A stretch of 64,000 nucleotides of DNA from NCBI RefSeq assembly GCF_000340215.1, contig NW_006921535.1, positions 3,830,596 to 3,894,595 on the forward strand. Reading direction: 5' to 3'. Positions 1-11,288 of the stretch are shown piece after piece. The notes beneath the pieces are model-generated. The model was not told where the DNA came from. It did not search any database and saw only the letters and a program-made list of their open reading frames with translations. Position 1 is the stretch's first letter; every line of letters starts with the position of its first letter. This stretch comes from Pseudocercospora fijiensis CIRAD86 (lineage: Eukaryota; Ascomycota; Dothideomycetes; Mycosphaerellales; Mycosphaerellaceae). The position numbers and the translations under genes were made by a program.

Positions 1-3249
<3,249 letters not shown>

Positions 3250-4298
3250 CTACCAGTTGGTCTCTGGCGCGGCCTCGCCGGCAGTCTCAGATGCCCATCC
3301 CTGGTTGCCGGTCTCGACTGCAGTGCTGCTGGCAGCCCAGTCGGCACCCTCAGCATCCCACGAAGAAGAAGCATTGGCACCAGCGGTTCCGGAGGCAGCA
3401 GCGAACGCGCTGCCAGCGGTAGCACCGCCAACCTCCCACTCGTTGTTGAAGCCAGACTCAACTGCACCTGGGCCAGCCTCGTCGACACCTGGAACCTTGC
3501 CCTCGTCCTGGCCGGCAGAGTCCTTGTTCTCCTCAGCCTCTGGGTCGCGGTAGAAGTACAAATCAGTCATGACGTCCCACTCAGCCTCGCGGCTGGCGAG
3601 AGTGCCACGGAGACGGAGCACCTCACGAGCGAGCATCCACCAGATCAGACCGATGGAGTGACGACCCTTGTTGTTGGTTGGGATGGCAACATCGACGTAC
3701 TCGGTTGGAGAGTCAGTGTCGCAGAGAGCGATGACTGGAATGTTGACGTATGAGGCCTCCTTGATGGCCTGGGCGTCGGTGCGTGGGTCGGTAACGATGA
3801 TCAAGCGTGGCTCCTTGAATGAGCGGGTGATGTAGTTGGTGAAGTTACCTGGGGTGAATCGACCAGCAATTGGAGATGCACCAGTGTGGGCGGCGAACTT
3901 GAGGACGGCACGCTGACCGTATGGACGAGCAGAGATGACGGCAACATCGGCTGGGTTGTCAATGGCGACGATGATACGGGCAGCAAGGACAATCTTTTCC
4001 CTGGTATATTTGTTAGTCCAAATTGCCAAGACTTATGTTCTCGAGGTCGCATTGAACGGCAGAACAGCCAGCCATATTTGTTGCCTCGCCCTCTTTCGCT
4101 GCATGCAGCCTCGTCGCCTTCCACATACCAGGTCTTGCCAATGTTGATCACATTGATTCCGTCTGGGCGGGTCTTCCAGAGGTAAGGCTCCATATGCACT
4201 TGGAGGTTCTTGCTACCAATGTGGCACTGAGCCGACAGGAGCATCTCAATGTCCTGGGCGGTGGCGTTGAACGCCGGTGGCAGGTTCTTTGCGGCCAT
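3250..4298 (-). CDS. RPS0: 40S ribosomal protein S0 (uS2, laminin-receptor family)
   Basis: Cytosolic small-subunit protein uS2/RPSA, needed for late 40S maturation. Two exons: 4298-4129 and 4000-3250, joined across a 128-bp intron (4128-4001) with donor GTATGT, branch ACTAAC and acceptor CCAG. Splicing restores the conserved [13 protein letters not shown] join, with the Trp codon split. The product is 306 residues. Family blocks include [18 protein letters not shown] [40 protein letters not shown] and [19 protein letters not shown]. The C-terminal tail is Ala/Gly/Glu-rich with several isolated Trp residues, ending in NW, as in other fungal S0 proteins. It is divergent from the mitochondrial uS15 gene 222 bp away. 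The single intron near the N-terminus is typical of ribosomal protein genes. Confidence 0.96.
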
Positions 4299-4520
4299 CT
4301 TCGCGGTGGTGGGTGAGGAAGAGGGAGTGTGTTGTCGTCGCGAAGTGCTTGTCGTTTGGCGTGGGCTGCTAAGGCGGGATCAGAATATCTGACCGAAAGT
4401 TCGTGGTGGGTGATGCGGCGACACTTCCGGCTTGGCGCGACAGGGACTGGTCTGTGCGTGTCTGAATGTCACGAGCAGCAGGAATGAAGCCTTCGATGTG
4501 CAAGTGAGAACACTTCAGCC
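4299..4520. promoter_or_regulatory. Shared divergent promoter between RPS0 and mitochondrial uS15
   Basis: The 222 bp between the two start codons must contain both 5' leaders and promoters. It pairs a cytosolic with a mitochondrial ribosomal protein gene. No clear TATA box was seen. That the two genes are co-regulated is an inference from layout only. Confidence 0.5.
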
Positions 4521-5644
4521 ATGCCGCCTCGAATACCTGCATTCCAATGCCTGCGGGCGCCGAATGGTGTGCAGAGTCCGTCTCAAAATCTGTTTAGTGC
4601 TAATGATTTCTAGCCACCCCATCATCCATCACGCGATCGTTCTCATCAACTACCTGCCAGCATGCATCGACAGTAGCGCAGAGAAAGAGGCATCGTGATC
4701 CCTGGGCACTTGCACAGGCAAAGGCGAAGAAGGCGGCAAACTTGAGCAGGCAAGAGGTTTTGAAGAAGGAAAGAGCATCTGCCCTTGGAGATCCCGTTCG
4801 AGGAACCACGACGGCATTCGTCAAATCTTTTGATACCGCTCTACCACCCGAGCCATCGCCAGACACGCCATCAGCGCACGTACGGACGGATCGCTCACCC
4901 AGCAAAAATGCGCCAGGAGTAAAGACAGATCGAGATGAGCATCTAAATTTTTACCTCACCAAGGACGAGCTCACAAGAGGCATTGGCAGAAGTCAATGGC
5001 TGAGCAGCCCGCTGCCATCCGAGGAAACGGAGCAGTCGCCTGGGGTAGATTCTGAGAATGCGCAGAACTCAGAGGATATCAACAGTCTTTTCGGGGGTGG
5101 AGGGACGGCCGAATCGCCTGACTGGGTCAAAGGACAAAGCATGCTCGTCGACTTTACAACAGACACTACTCCTGAAGAACGTAGAAAGAAGCAGGAGCAG
5201 GAGCATGAAATCGCACAGGAAGCTTTGAGGCGCATATCCAGCATGTCTCTTGGAAGCAGCAAAGACCGTCTTCGCCTCAACAAACAAAGATGTGTAGACG
5301 TGTTTGGCCGCCACAATACCGACTCCACTTTACCTAAAAAGCCGAGATCCCTGGACTCGACCGGAAACGAAGAAAAAAAGGAGATACGTGTAGGCCCGGA
5401 CACTGGAAGTAGCGAGGTGCAGATTGCCATTTTGACTGCAAAGATTCGTTCTCTGGCAGATTTTCTAGAGACGAGAGGCACATCCGACAAGGTCAACAAG
5501 CGAAACTTGAGATTACTCGTTCACAGGAGAGCAAAGCTGTTGAAGTATTTGAGAAGAAAGGAAAGAGGAGGCCCGAGGTGGCAGAACCTGGTGGAGAAGC
5601 TTGGCCTGACCGATGGTACCTGGAAGGGCGAGATCAGCTTGTGA
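4521..5644 (+). CDS. Mitochondrial small-subunit ribosomal protein uS15m
   Basis: Mitoribosomal S15 (yeast Mrps28 family). The S15 domain is at the C-terminus: DTGSSEVQIAILTAKI, a helical stretch, NKRNLRLLVHRRAKLLKYLRRKE and a closing LGL. The long open frame has only a TTG near 4742, so I looked upstream: exon 1 is 4521-4566 and exon 2 4614-5644, across a 47-bp intron (GTGTGC donor, GCTAAT branch, TTTCTAG acceptor). The joined N-terminus (MPPRIPAFQCLR, then SSITRSFSSTTCQHAS) is Arg/Ser-rich and acid-free, as a mitochondrial presequence should be. Product 358 residues. The middle (~90-215) is a poorly conserved, charged extension usual in fungal mitochondrial S15. Domain identity is secure; the tiny first exon is a good but unproven model. 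Confidence 0.9.
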
Positions 5645-6027
5645 TCTGATCAAAGTTGCACAGCGACGGCGTTGAGGGCTATTGGAGCATGGCTGACATG
5701 CCTTGTAGAATTGTACAAACTACATGTACCACGGTATTCTACCGAATCTTCGCCTGCGTGTCAATTCCGGCTTGGCTGCCACGATATGCACATCCCCGCA
5801 GTCAGGTAGCAGCGACCTCCATTCCTCGAGAGGCACACATCTTGGCATGTGAGCTGGTGACCTTGAATTAAAGTGATGCGGGTAAATGCTGTGTTCGATG
5901 GCGCCCAGTTCGCGCCTGCCGCCGCCATGCAATGAAGCGTGTGGGGCCAACTTCACACCATTAAAGAGTCCTACAGCTGGCCAAAAGCGCTCTCAAACAC
6001 CAACAGATTGATTCTGACGTCGAAGGC
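5645..6027. other. Intergenic: uS15m 3' end and carboxylesterase promoter
   Basis: A 383-bp gap between two genes on the same strand. It should contain the terminator of the first and the promoter of the second. No gene or motif was identified. Confidence 0.5.
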
Positions 6028-7788
6028 ATGATGTCGATTCACGCGAGCCTGGCTGTCTTCGCACTCATACTAATCGCCAGCGGCTCACCGACGCGCCTTG
6101 AGGATGAAGTCGCCGCAGCAGCTCCAACCGCAGTTGTCAAAAATGGCAGCTATGTCGGCACGTACAACCCCTCATACGGGACAGACCACTTCCTCGGAAT
6201 GCCGTTCGCTCAGGCACCGGTAGGCGATCTACGATTCAAGGTACCGCAACCACTCTCCGAATCCTGGCTGGAAGAACGGAATGCCACAGAATATGGCTAC
6301 GAATGCGTGGGCTATGGACGCGACACCTGGAGTCAAGGAAATTATGTCAGCGAAGACTGCTTGACGCTCAATGTTGTCCGCGCTAGAAGCTCAGTAGGTC
6401 CACAGAAGGATCTCTTGCCGGTGCTGGTCTGGATTCACGGAGGTGGCCATTACATGGGTGGCTCAGCGGATCGTAGATACAACCAATCCTTCATCGTTCA
6501 GCAAGCAGAGGAAGCTGGTCAGCCAATTGTCGCCGTATCTATCAACTACCGCCTGGCATCTTGGGGCTTCCTGTATGGCAGAGCAATACAAGAATCTGGC
6601 AACACGATGCTCGGCTACCGCGACCAGCGTTTGGCATTACACTGGGTTCAGGAGAACATCGCAGCTTTTGGCGGAGACCCATCGCGGGTGACAATTCAAG
6701 GAGAATCAGCAGGCGCTAGTTCCGTTGGCGTGCACCTGCTTGCGTACACAGGTCGAGATGATGACCTTTTCCATCAAGCCATTCTTCAATCTGGGACTGG
6801 CACTTTGGCAGGCAGCAACGTGATTCCGACTGCAGAATCTTGGGAACCTGTCATCTCAAACATTTCCTCTGCTGTCAATTGCTCCGACGCCACAGATCTC
6901 CTCGCATGCTTACGTGCCGTACCCTATGAGGAATTGAACGCAGTCCTCAATTCAACAGCCACCTCTGGTGCCTCCTATGGCCTCGTCATCGACAACGACC
7001 TCATTACCACGCCAGGCATCTGGCAAATTTCCCACAATGAATTCGTCCATGTCCCAATCCTCGTCGGCTGCAATACCGACGAAGGCTCGGGTAGCAGCAT
7101 CAACACAACATCCGATTTCCTTTCCTACGTCAACTCTCGAGGCTACGACAACGTTACAGCCCAAGACTTCTCAATCCTGTACCCCGACATTCCAGAACTT
7201 GGTATCCCAGAGACCTTCGACGGCCGTCCAGCAGTCGGAGCCCAATACAAGCGTGCAGCAGCACTTTCCGGGGATCTCGGCCAACACGGGCCCCGGCGCT
7301 TGGCTTCTCAACTGCTAGCACAAGGCGGTATCGATGTTTACTCATACCGCTTCAACGTCCTAGTCAATGGCTTCCTCTCAATCCAAGGCGCAGCACACTT
7401 CCAAGAAGTCGCCTTCACTTTCTACAACACCGAAGGTCTGGGCTATCCACAAAACGGCAATCCCAACCCATTAGGCGGCGAGAATCGTGAGCAGTACCTT
7501 GCTCTGGCTAAACAAATGACGAGGATGTGGATTTCTTTCGTCAACTTTGGAGATCCAAATCGGCATGGTTTGGTTGGTGATGAATTTGAGTATTGGCCAA
7601 AATATGCGGGTGATGGCGTGGATGAGGTGGGAAAGAATTTCGTGTTTGAGCAGAATGTTACGAGTCATGCTGAAGATGATTTGTATCGTGCCGAGGGAAT
7701 TGAGTATATTGGAAGACTGATTGAGGCGAGGAATGGGAAAAATTGCTCGGGGTTGGTGGACTGTGGTGGGAGTGCTACTTACCCATGA
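6028..7788 (+). CDS. Secreted type-B carboxylesterase/lipase
   Basis: A single-exon 586-residue alpha/beta-hydrolase of the carboxylesterase type B (cholinesterase/lipase) family. Residues 1-~20 form a hydrophobic signal peptide, so secretion is expected. The serine nucleophile is Ser227 in GESAGA, the acid is Glu352 in GCNTDEGSG, and the base is His457 in GAAHFQEV. The oxyanion-hole block WIHGGGHYMGG and the EDCLTLNV signature are also present. Several NxS/T sites suit a secreted glycoprotein. The length is normal for fungal members, which include feruloyl and lipid esterases. The natural substrate cannot be read from the sequence. The start ATG-ATG pair at 6028 lies directly before the signal peptide. 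Confidence 0.93.
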   Translation: MMSIHASLAVFALILIASGSPTRLEDEVAAAAPTAVVKNGSYVGTYNPSYGTDHFLGMPFAQAPVGDLRFKVPQPLSESWLEERNATEYGYECVGYGRDTWSQGNYVSEDCLTLNVVRARSSVGPQKDLLPVLVWIHGGGHYMGGSADRRYNQSFIVQQAEEAGQPIVAVSINYRLASWGFLYGRAIQESGNTMLGYRDQRLALHWVQENIAAFGGDPSRVTIQGESAGASSVGVHLLAYTGRDDDLFHQAILQSGTGTLAGSNVIPTAESWEPVISNISSAVNCSDATDLLACLRAVPYEELNAVLNSTATSGASYGLVIDNDLITTPGIWQISHNEFVHVPILVGCNTDEGSGSSINTTSDFLSYVNSRGYDNVTAQDFSILYPDIPELGIPETFDGRPAVGAQYKRAAALSGDLGQHGPRRLASQLLAQGGIDVYSYRFNVLVNGFLSIQGAAHFQEVAFTFYNTEGLGYPQNGNPNPLGGENREQYLALAKQMTRMWISFVNFGDPNRHGLVGDEFEYWPKYAGDGVDEVGKNFVFEQNVTSHAEDDLYRAEGIEYIGRLIEARNGKNCSGLVDCGGSATYP

Positions 7789-8043
7789 ATAATACTCTAG
7801 GAGCATCGTGTGAGCAGTGTGAATCTGGTAGTAGCCCTGCCACACACGGGCTGCTCATTCACTTGCCGTCCTCAGGCTGCAGTGAGATTCTTTTTCACTT
7901 GATGCTGATGCTTCACTTTCAAGGCAACCCTCGCATTTCGATTGAGGAATTCTTATCTCCTTTCCCAGTCCCATCCAGCAGACGAGATTGACGACTCGCA
8001 GTACAAAGCCTCACGAACGCAGTACATATAGGAAATCAGCATC
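7789..8043. other. Short intergenic region
   Basis: 255 bp between two plus-strand genes. Nothing recognisable in it. Confidence 0.4.
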
Positions 8044-8766
8044 ATGCCTGAGAAGCACACCAAGCTAGGCGCTCCCAGTCAGCACCGCGTGCCCATGTCA
8101 GAGCTCGATCCAAATGCTGGGCCTTGTCGTAGCCACCTACACCCAGAACTGGGCCCTATGCTATCTCTCAGAGAAGCACAAGCGCGTCCGGACATCAAGC
8201 GACGCGGTTATCTTCGACCAGAGCTTGGACCGATGGTGTCTCTAGCAGAAGCACAAGCGCGTCCAGACATCAAACGACGTGGCTTATTGCCCATGACTGC
8301 GACCTCTCAGAAGCAGCAAGTCCAGAAGACCATCGAGTCTGCTCAACCAGTCTTTCCAGTCCCAATGCCAAAGCGTAAACCGGTTCCGATGCGAAAGCAG
8401 TCCAGCATCGCTGCAGAGCCATCTGTGATCAAGCGGAAACCGGTGCCAAGCAAGTTGTCTTCCAATCAACCTAACCTTCCGGAAGCCGTCGAAAAGGAGC
8501 GTATCTCTCCGATCGACTCGTTGTGGGAGCGATCTTCACTTCAGGTTCGGTATCAACGACGCAGCTACTGCCAGGTCACTCCTCCGCCATCACCAGGTAA
8601 GGTCTGGCGGTGGCTCGAAGTTGAGTCTGAGGGTACGATCGAGGCTTGGCCAGGCTACAAGTCTTCGCCGGCTTCAGAGGCGTCGCCAGGTAAGGTATGG
8701 AGATATCTCGAAGCTGAGACTGATGGTGTTATTGAGGCTTGGAGGAGGAATCCGTATAATGATTGA
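8044..8766 (+). CDS. Hypothetical 240-residue protein built from internal repeats
   Basis: I do not recognise a family. The frame is uninterrupted, starts ATG with a reasonable context (AGCATCATG) and shows clear internal duplication. Residues 32-56 and 57-81 are near-identical 25-residue copies (key positions PELGPM, EAQARPDIKRRG). KRKPVP occurs twice in the middle (~112-117 and ~135-140). Residues 183-202 and 214-233 are copies of a second unit (PGKVWR, then LE, G, IEAW) with a 31-residue period. The protein is strongly basic, has no signal peptide or membrane segment, and is rich in Pro and Arg. Duplicated, conservative changes between copies (Trp/Tyr, Val/Ala) favour a real protein. Both PGK codon runs read CCAGGTAAGG, which also matches a splice donor, so alternative splicing is possible. 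Confidence 0.6.
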   Translation: MPEKHTKLGAPSQHRVPMSELDPNAGPCRSHLHPELGPMLSLREAQARPDIKRRGYLRPELGPMVSLAEAQARPDIKRRGLLPMTATSQKQQVQKTIESAQPVFPVPMPKRKPVPMRKQSSIAAEPSVIKRKPVPSKLSSNQPNLPEAVEKERISPIDSLWERSSLQVRYQRRSYCQVTPPPSPGKVWRWLEVESEGTIEAWPGYKSSPASEASPGKVWRYLEAETDGVIEAWRRNPYND

Positions 8767-9090
8767 GGGCGTAGGGACACGGCTTTGCGGTTGTTATGAA
8801 TGAAACTAGAGAGTATCAGCAGTTATTGAGTTGCGAGGGAATGAAGAGAGTGATTTGCGAGTGTCGGACTTGTTCCTTGTATGCTAAGATAGGTCTAGAT
8901 GAGTCAGTGGCAAAGTAGCCGCATCATGGTGGAGAGAAGGTCAAAGCGATACCAACGCCAATACTCCGACAGAAAGAAAATACGATGGCAATACCCAACC
9001 TTACCTTTTAATCGAGGCTTGGTTTGTGGAGTCCAGCGCCATTATTGAGCTCCTAACGTTTGGTCGGCTCCATATTCAATATGCAGAGAA
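8767..9090. other. Intergenic, convergent gene ends
   Basis: 324 bp between the ends of two convergent genes. It may include a final exon of the minus-strand gene at 9648 (see that entry). Nothing else recognised. Confidence 0.4.
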
Positions 9091-9648
9091 TCAAAAGTTC
9101 CCATCAACACCAGAAGGATGGAAAACCACGTCAGGCTGAGCATCAGAAACATACTTACCTCTCACAATTCCATTCTCCTTCTGCTTCGCCTCGAACTCTT
9201 TCTTGACCTTGTCCACGGTAGTCGCCCGGCTCTTGGCCAAACGCTTGATGCTGCGAGTGATCAGTTTTTGGACGATCTTATCGGTGAGGACAACGGTGGC
9301 ATTGTCCACGTTGTTCCTGTTCACATGCTGCACGATATCCTTGATGGTATATTGAGCTACGGTTCGCATAATGTCGTCGATGTCTGCAAGCGGAATGTCC
9401 TCGAATGGAATGGAGAGGATCTGCTCGTAGTTGAGGAAACTGCCGTAGATGAGGAGTTCGGGAAGGACGAACGGGTCTGCCTCCTGGGTGATATCTGACT
9501 GCGATGGCGTCAGGTCAGCCATGTTGTAGTTTGTGGCAACGTTTTCGGACTGCGAGTCGGGTAATTCTGCATTTTCCTCCTGCATGGTGTCAGCGTCGAA
9601 CGTATTGATTCGCTGTTCAATGTCCTGTTGCGACAACTCCTCGTTCAT
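9091..9648 (-). CDS. Hypothetical protein, acidic N-terminus and helical C-terminus
   Basis: No family recognised. The 185-residue frame starts at 9648. Residues 1-55 are acidic, Gln/Ser-rich and probably disordered. Residues ~60-165 are predicted by eye to be helical, with IVQHVNRNNVDNATVVLTDKIVQKLITRSIKRLAK followed by a charged KVKKEFEAKQKEN stretch, loosely like a histone-fold or other helical bundle, though I would not assign one. A perfect donor GTAAGT sits at 9158 (minus) inside the frame, so the last ~22 residues could be intronic. An alternative acceptor near 9053 (AACGTTAG) would give a short Gly-Ala-Gln end. Upstream, a TATATAG box lies near 9805. Confidence 0.55.
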   Translation of the reverse strand: MNEELSQQDIEQRINTFDADTMQEENAELPDSQSENVATNYNMADLTPSQSDITQEADPFVLPELLIYGSFLNYEQILSIPFEDIPLADIDDIMRTVAQYTIKDIVQHVNRNNVDNATVVLTDKIVQKLITRSIKRLAKSRATTVDKVKKEFEAKQKENGIVRGKYVSDAQPDVVFHPSGVDGNF

Positions 9649-10067
9649 CTTGATATCCTGATTGAGTTCGCAACTTTAGGTCTTGTGCTGGGCTTTGGAG
9701 ATGTCAGAGTGCTGGCCTCGGGACGATTCGGGGAAGCGTGATTCTGATCAGAGGTCTAAGTGATGGAGAGACGGTGCTTCGGAATGCGCAGTAACTGCGG
9801 ACTATATAGCCAACAGCTTAATTGTCCTGGGAAGACTATGCTTTGTGTCTGGTGGAACAAAGAGAGGTAGGCCATACGAGAGACGCTAGTGAGGCTTGCG
9901 CCTAACAGAAGGCATTGTTCGCCTAGGAGTCTTCGCAGACGTGCATTGCTGCTGAAGAAGCGATGAAGTTCCTTGAAGACTGTGCCTAGGATGGAGTTGT
10001 GATGCCTTTGCGGAATCTGTCTGCAAGGAGATCGTTCATTCCCATTTCACGGACCACGCCTTGAGTC
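9649..10067. promoter_or_regulatory. Upstream region of the 9648 gene
   Basis: 419 bp between two minus-strand genes: the 3' end of RRP7 to the right and the promoter of the hypothetical gene to the left. On the minus strand the block CTATATAG near 9800-9807 is a TATA-like element about 150 bp before the start codon. No gene seen. Confidence 0.4.
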
Positions 10068-10994
10068 TCACTCCGGTCTGAACTTCCCTCGCCGCCTCTT
10101 CATCTCCTCAACCCTCTTGCGATCTTCCTCAAAGCCCTTGACCAAGACCTTAGCTTCCTCCTTCTTCTTCTCGCGCACCTGGAAGCGATAGAAGTCCTCC
10201 TTAATACGATTCTTCTCCCTTTTCTTCAGTTCCTCCTCCTTCGCTTTAGCTTCTTCCTCTCTACCAGGCCCTTGCCTTCCACCCCTCGTGACAGTAATGA
10301 AGCCGTCCTCATCAGGTTCGTTTCGTAATTTCGCTAGTGCCTTTGCCTTGGCCTCTTCCTGCGCAGCGAAAGCAGTCATGAATGCATCCACGCTCTGCTG
10401 TAATATTGCATCATCTGGATAGCTCAACTTGTGATGCGCAGAGTATCTCTTGCTACCCAGTGAGGGCACGCCCTTCACACCTTCTCCCCAGATGACCTCA
10501 CTCTTGCCTTTTGCTGCCCGTTTAGCCTCCTTCAGAGCAAGCTGCGCACTTGCGGCATCCACAAATGTCACTACCGCCGTGCCACCGCTTCGATGCAAAT
10601 CTCGATCCCATGTTTCTGGTAGTGAGCCGACTTCTTGCGCAGTCCGGCCCTCCTCATCGCCTCGCTTCCTCTTCTTGCCTTGCTGTACAGGCGCAACCGG
10701 TGCAGCAATTCCTTTGCCTACTCGTGCGCCTTCGAAGGCCACATTTTCGACTCTGACGCCGCCAAGCTGGTTCGCAAAAAGATGCTTGATATGGATATCC
10801 GTAGCATCAACAGGCAGATTTACCAGGAACAATTCGCGAGGCGTGTTCTCAGTTGGCACCTTGGGCGCATTTGCACGAAGGTAAAGATAATGCGTCGCTT
10901 TCTGTGGGAACGATGACGCAGGCGGAATTCGTAAGGGAAGGGCGACGAAGTCGTTCACTACCGTCGGCACCTTCGAAGACGGCTTCGGGACCAT
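10068..10994 (-). CDS. RRP7: Ribosomal RNA-processing protein 7 homologue
   Basis: Rrp7 is a nucleolar 90S/SSU-processome factor needed for 18S rRNA maturation. The 308-residue single-exon frame has the family layout. An N-terminal RRM-like fold (~40-175) includes RELFLVNLPVDATDIHIKHLF and GGTAVVTFVDAASAQLAL, and is interrupted by a basic, disordered KKRKRGDEE insert. A middle linker contains DEDGFITVTRGGR. The C-terminal Rrp7 domain is highly charged and helical and ends in the diagnostic EDFYRFQVREKKKEEAK and EEDRKRVEEMKRRRGKF. The length suits the family (yeast 297). The minus-strand start at 10994 is the first Met. Confidence 0.92.
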   Translation of the reverse strand: MVPKPSSKVPTVVNDFVALPLRIPPASSFPQKATHYLYLRANAPKVPTENTPRELFLVNLPVDATDIHIKHLFANQLGGVRVENVAFEGARVGKGIAAPVAPVQQGKKRKRGDEEGRTAQEVGSLPETWDRDLHRSGGTAVVTFVDAASAQLALKEAKRAAKGKSEVIWGEGVKGVPSLGSKRYSAHHKLSYPDDAILQQSVDAFMTAFAAQEEAKAKALAKLRNEPDEDGFITVTRGGRQGPGREEEAKAKEEELKKREKNRIKEDFYRFQVREKKKEEAKVLVKGFEEDRKRVEEMKRRRGKFRPE

Positions 10995-11288
10995 TTTTGG
11001 CTCTTCGTCAGGTCTCCAAAGTCTTAAGAGTGAGGTTCAAGATTTCTTGGAGGGATCGGCACGCCGAATACGAGAATACGAACACGAAAGCTTGGCATCA
11101 GCTTCTCAGCGGAATTCGGAATTCCGCAAAGAGAAGGGCAGGAAATGATGGAAACCTGAATACGAGATCATCAACGCGTTTCTGCGTATTTTCATTTCCA
11201 TCGATCATATCTGAGTGCTAATTAGATCGCAGCACGATTACGTGAGCTTTCCATGGAGCTCGAATGATGACCGATGTCATCCCCAAAA

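Noticed and set aside
4742..5644. uS15m starting at the TTG at 4742
   Set aside because: The same frame is open upstream to 4607 and encodes a plausible presequence; an upstream exon with an ATG joins in frame.
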